DNA from: an uncultured Eubacteriales bacterium
GTDB taxonomy: Bacteria > Bacillota > Clostridia > Oscillospirales > Oscillospiraceae
Length of the DNA stretch: 5,387 nt
Assembly: GCA_949744025.1 (NCBI GenBank)
Contig: CATJWA010000311.1
Location: 1 to 5,387 of the forward strand
Reading direction: 5' to 3'
The position numbers and the translations under genes were made by a program. Below, piece after piece: positions 4,110 through 5,387 of this stretch. A model generated the notes under the pieces. That model did not search any database, was not told where the DNA came from, and saw only the letters and a program-made list of their open reading frames with translations. The number at the start of each line of letters is the position of its first letter. Within the stretch, counting starts at the first letter, position 1.

Positions 4110-5387
4110 ATGAGAAAGATTAGAGGGATAAAGAGTGCAGCCACACTGGCGCTGGCGCTGCTTACATTGTGCGCCGCGGCCCTGCCGGCGGCGGCCAGGG
4201 ATTTTACGGCTGTTGACGGGGAAGCGTGGTATGAGCCGTACATAAGTCAGATAACACAGCTTTCAGGAATAATTGACGGCTATGAGGACGGCACCTTCCT
4301 GCCGGACAACAACGTCAAGCGCGGCGAATTTCTCAAGATGATTTTTGAGGCGTCCATGAATCAGGGCGGCAGCGGCTTTAGAAGCACGACCGACCGCGAC
4401 GGCATTCACTGGGCGGGAAAGTATTACACGATGGCTATGGACGCGAACATTCTTGTCGCGGACGTGTACAGCGGAGGGGGAGTGCTCTTTGAGTGCACCT
4501 ACGCCGAGCTGGAAAAGCCGATAAGCCGGTATGAGGCGGCGGTTATACTCACCAACGTCTGCACGAACGTGAGTATGGAGCCGACCGTCAAGGTGGTGGA
4601 CGCGGACAAGCATATTCCGGACTATGGCGGAATGGACCAGCAGTATGTCAACTGCGTTGAGCAGGCCTACGGAAAGGGACTGCTCAGCGGCATGGAGGAC
4701 GGCAGCTTCAAGGGCGAGGCGAACCTGCGCCGAAGCGAGGCCGCGGCTATAATCTACCGCTACCTCTGGGCGAACGACCGTGAGCTCAAGGACTGGGCGG
4801 AGGTTCCGGAGGTGCAGACGGTTCAGGCTGTGCCGCAGGGCTATGTGCCCTTTGCGGTAAAGTACCAGTCCATGAGCGTGGCGGAGCGGCAGACCGCCCT
4901 GTTCGGAAACCCGAACAAGACCTACTTCACAAGCGCGGCGGACGCGGCCGGCTTTATGGAGACGGTGACTGTGCCGATATGGACGATGGACCAGAGCGGG
5001 AATAAGATACCCTCTACCACAACCGTGACGGTGCACAAGCTTGTGGCGACGGATATACGCCTGATATTTGAGGAGATTTACAACGACCCCGAGCGCTTCC
5101 CGATATACGGAGGCTGGTCGATAGGCGGCGCGCGCTTTACGGACAAGCTGAGGCACTCCTGGGGCTGCGCGATAGACATAAACGCTTTCTACAACTGCGA
5201 GTGCACGGTAAACTGGTCCTCAGGCACGAACAACGTGACCTGCGGCTACGGCTGGTGGCCGGCGAGCGGAGACGAAAGCTCAATCTTTCACGGCACCATG
5301 ACGGGACCGAGCCCGTATTCAATAGTGCCGGGCAACAGCGTTGTGCGTGCCTTCGCCAAGTACGGCTGGGGCTGGGGCGGCTACGGC
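4110..5387 (+). CDS. Exported SLH-domain protein with C-terminal M15 D-Ala-D-Ala carboxypeptidase-like domain (3' end outside window)
   Basis: Likely a wall-anchored peptidase that trims peptidoglycan stem peptides outside the cell. The frame stays open for 426 codons to the window edge. Residues 1-30 form a Sec signal peptide (basic start, hydrophobic core, LPAAA before RDF). Three SLH-like repeats follow: about 38-80 (IIDGYEDGTFLPDNNVKRGEF), a looser one at about 96-150, and 167-219 (LLSGMEDGSFKGEANLRRSE); SLH domains bind pyruvylated wall polymers. After a linker comes an M15 (VanY/M15_4-like) domain: TVTVHKL, IRLIFEEIYND, FPIYGGW, then the zinc motif RHSWGCAIDIN with His349 and Asp356 as ligands (the family SxHxxGxAxD, with Leu at the usual Ser). 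RAFAKYGWGWGGYG leads to the edge; the last zinc His, usually in a following HF-type motif, must lie beyond. Cys353, 363, 365 and 378 near the active site are unusual. Confidence 0.9.
   Translation, partial: MRKIRGIKSAATLALALLTLCAAALPAAARDFTAVDGEAWYEPYISQITQLSGIIDGYEDGTFLPDNNVKRGEFLKMIFEASMNQGGSGFRSTTDRDGIHWAGKYYTMAMDANILVADVYSGGGVLFECTYAELEKPISRYEAAVILTNVCTNVSMEPTVKVVDADKHIPDYGGMDQQYVNCVEQAYGKGLLSGMEDGSFKGEANLRRSEAAAIIYRYLWANDRELKDWAEVPEVQTVQAVPQGYVPFAVKYQSMSVAERQTALFGNPNKTYFTSAADAAGFMETVTVPIWTMDQSGNKIPSTTTVTVHKLVATDIRLIFEEIYNDPERFPIYGGWSIGGARFTDKLRHSWGCAIDINAFYNCECTVNWSSGTNNVTCGYGWWPASGDESSIFHGTMTGPSPYSIVPGNSVVRAFAKYGWGWGGYG

Noticed and set aside
4263..5156. A 297-codon open frame on the - strand
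   Set aside because: It lies wholly antisense to the SLH-M15 gene, whose + frame shows a signal peptide and clear domains; the - frame product is rich in Arg, His and Val with no recognisable motif, typical of a GC-rich shadow.

Overview
The window looks like chromosomal DNA from a GC-rich Firmicute, most likely a gut or rumen Clostridia member near the Oscillospiraceae. This placement is inferred, not proven. It rests on a SecA with a C-terminal zinc motif, a lipoprotein-type family 5 solute-binding protein, an S-layer-homology (SLH) protein fused to an M15 peptidase, AGGAGG-type ribosome sites, and frequent ATA isoleucine codons in otherwise GC-rich genes. All supported genes are on the + strand. 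The many long open frames on the - strand are shadows of GC-rich coding sequence.

Layout. Bases 1-594 are the 3' end of secA. Bases 595-873 hold no gene but contain five inverted repeats in a row, four of them perfect with 9-15 bp arms. Bases 874-1668 are pgeF (YfiH family, peptidoglycan editing factor). After a 52-nt gap comes a compact run of four genes: an orphan extracellular solute-binding lipoprotein (1721-3301), a small GtrA-family membrane protein (3298-3720), cytidine deaminase cdd (3717-4097), and an SLH plus M15-peptidase exported protein starting at 4110 and running off the right edge. The first two junctions in this run are 4-base ATGA overlaps and the third gap is 12 nt, so the four genes are probably one translationally coupled operon. 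No terminator is visible between pgeF and this run, so pgeF may belong to it too.

How the genes work together. The theme is mainly cell envelope and export: Sec export, removal of mis-made peptidoglycan precursors (PgeF), a surface solute receptor, a polyprenyl-sugar-type membrane protein, and a wall-bound peptidase. Cytidine deaminase is the metabolic odd one out. No ABC permease or ATPase accompanies the binding protein. A near-consensus housekeeping promoter (TTGACG, 17-nt spacer, TATAAT) lies inside the binding-protein gene and could drive the downstream genes separately.

I see no CRISPR array, transposase, tRNA or rRNA. I cannot point to a clearly new biological system. The most unexplained items are the hairpin cluster after secA, the internal promoter-like site, and the mixed gene content of the operon.
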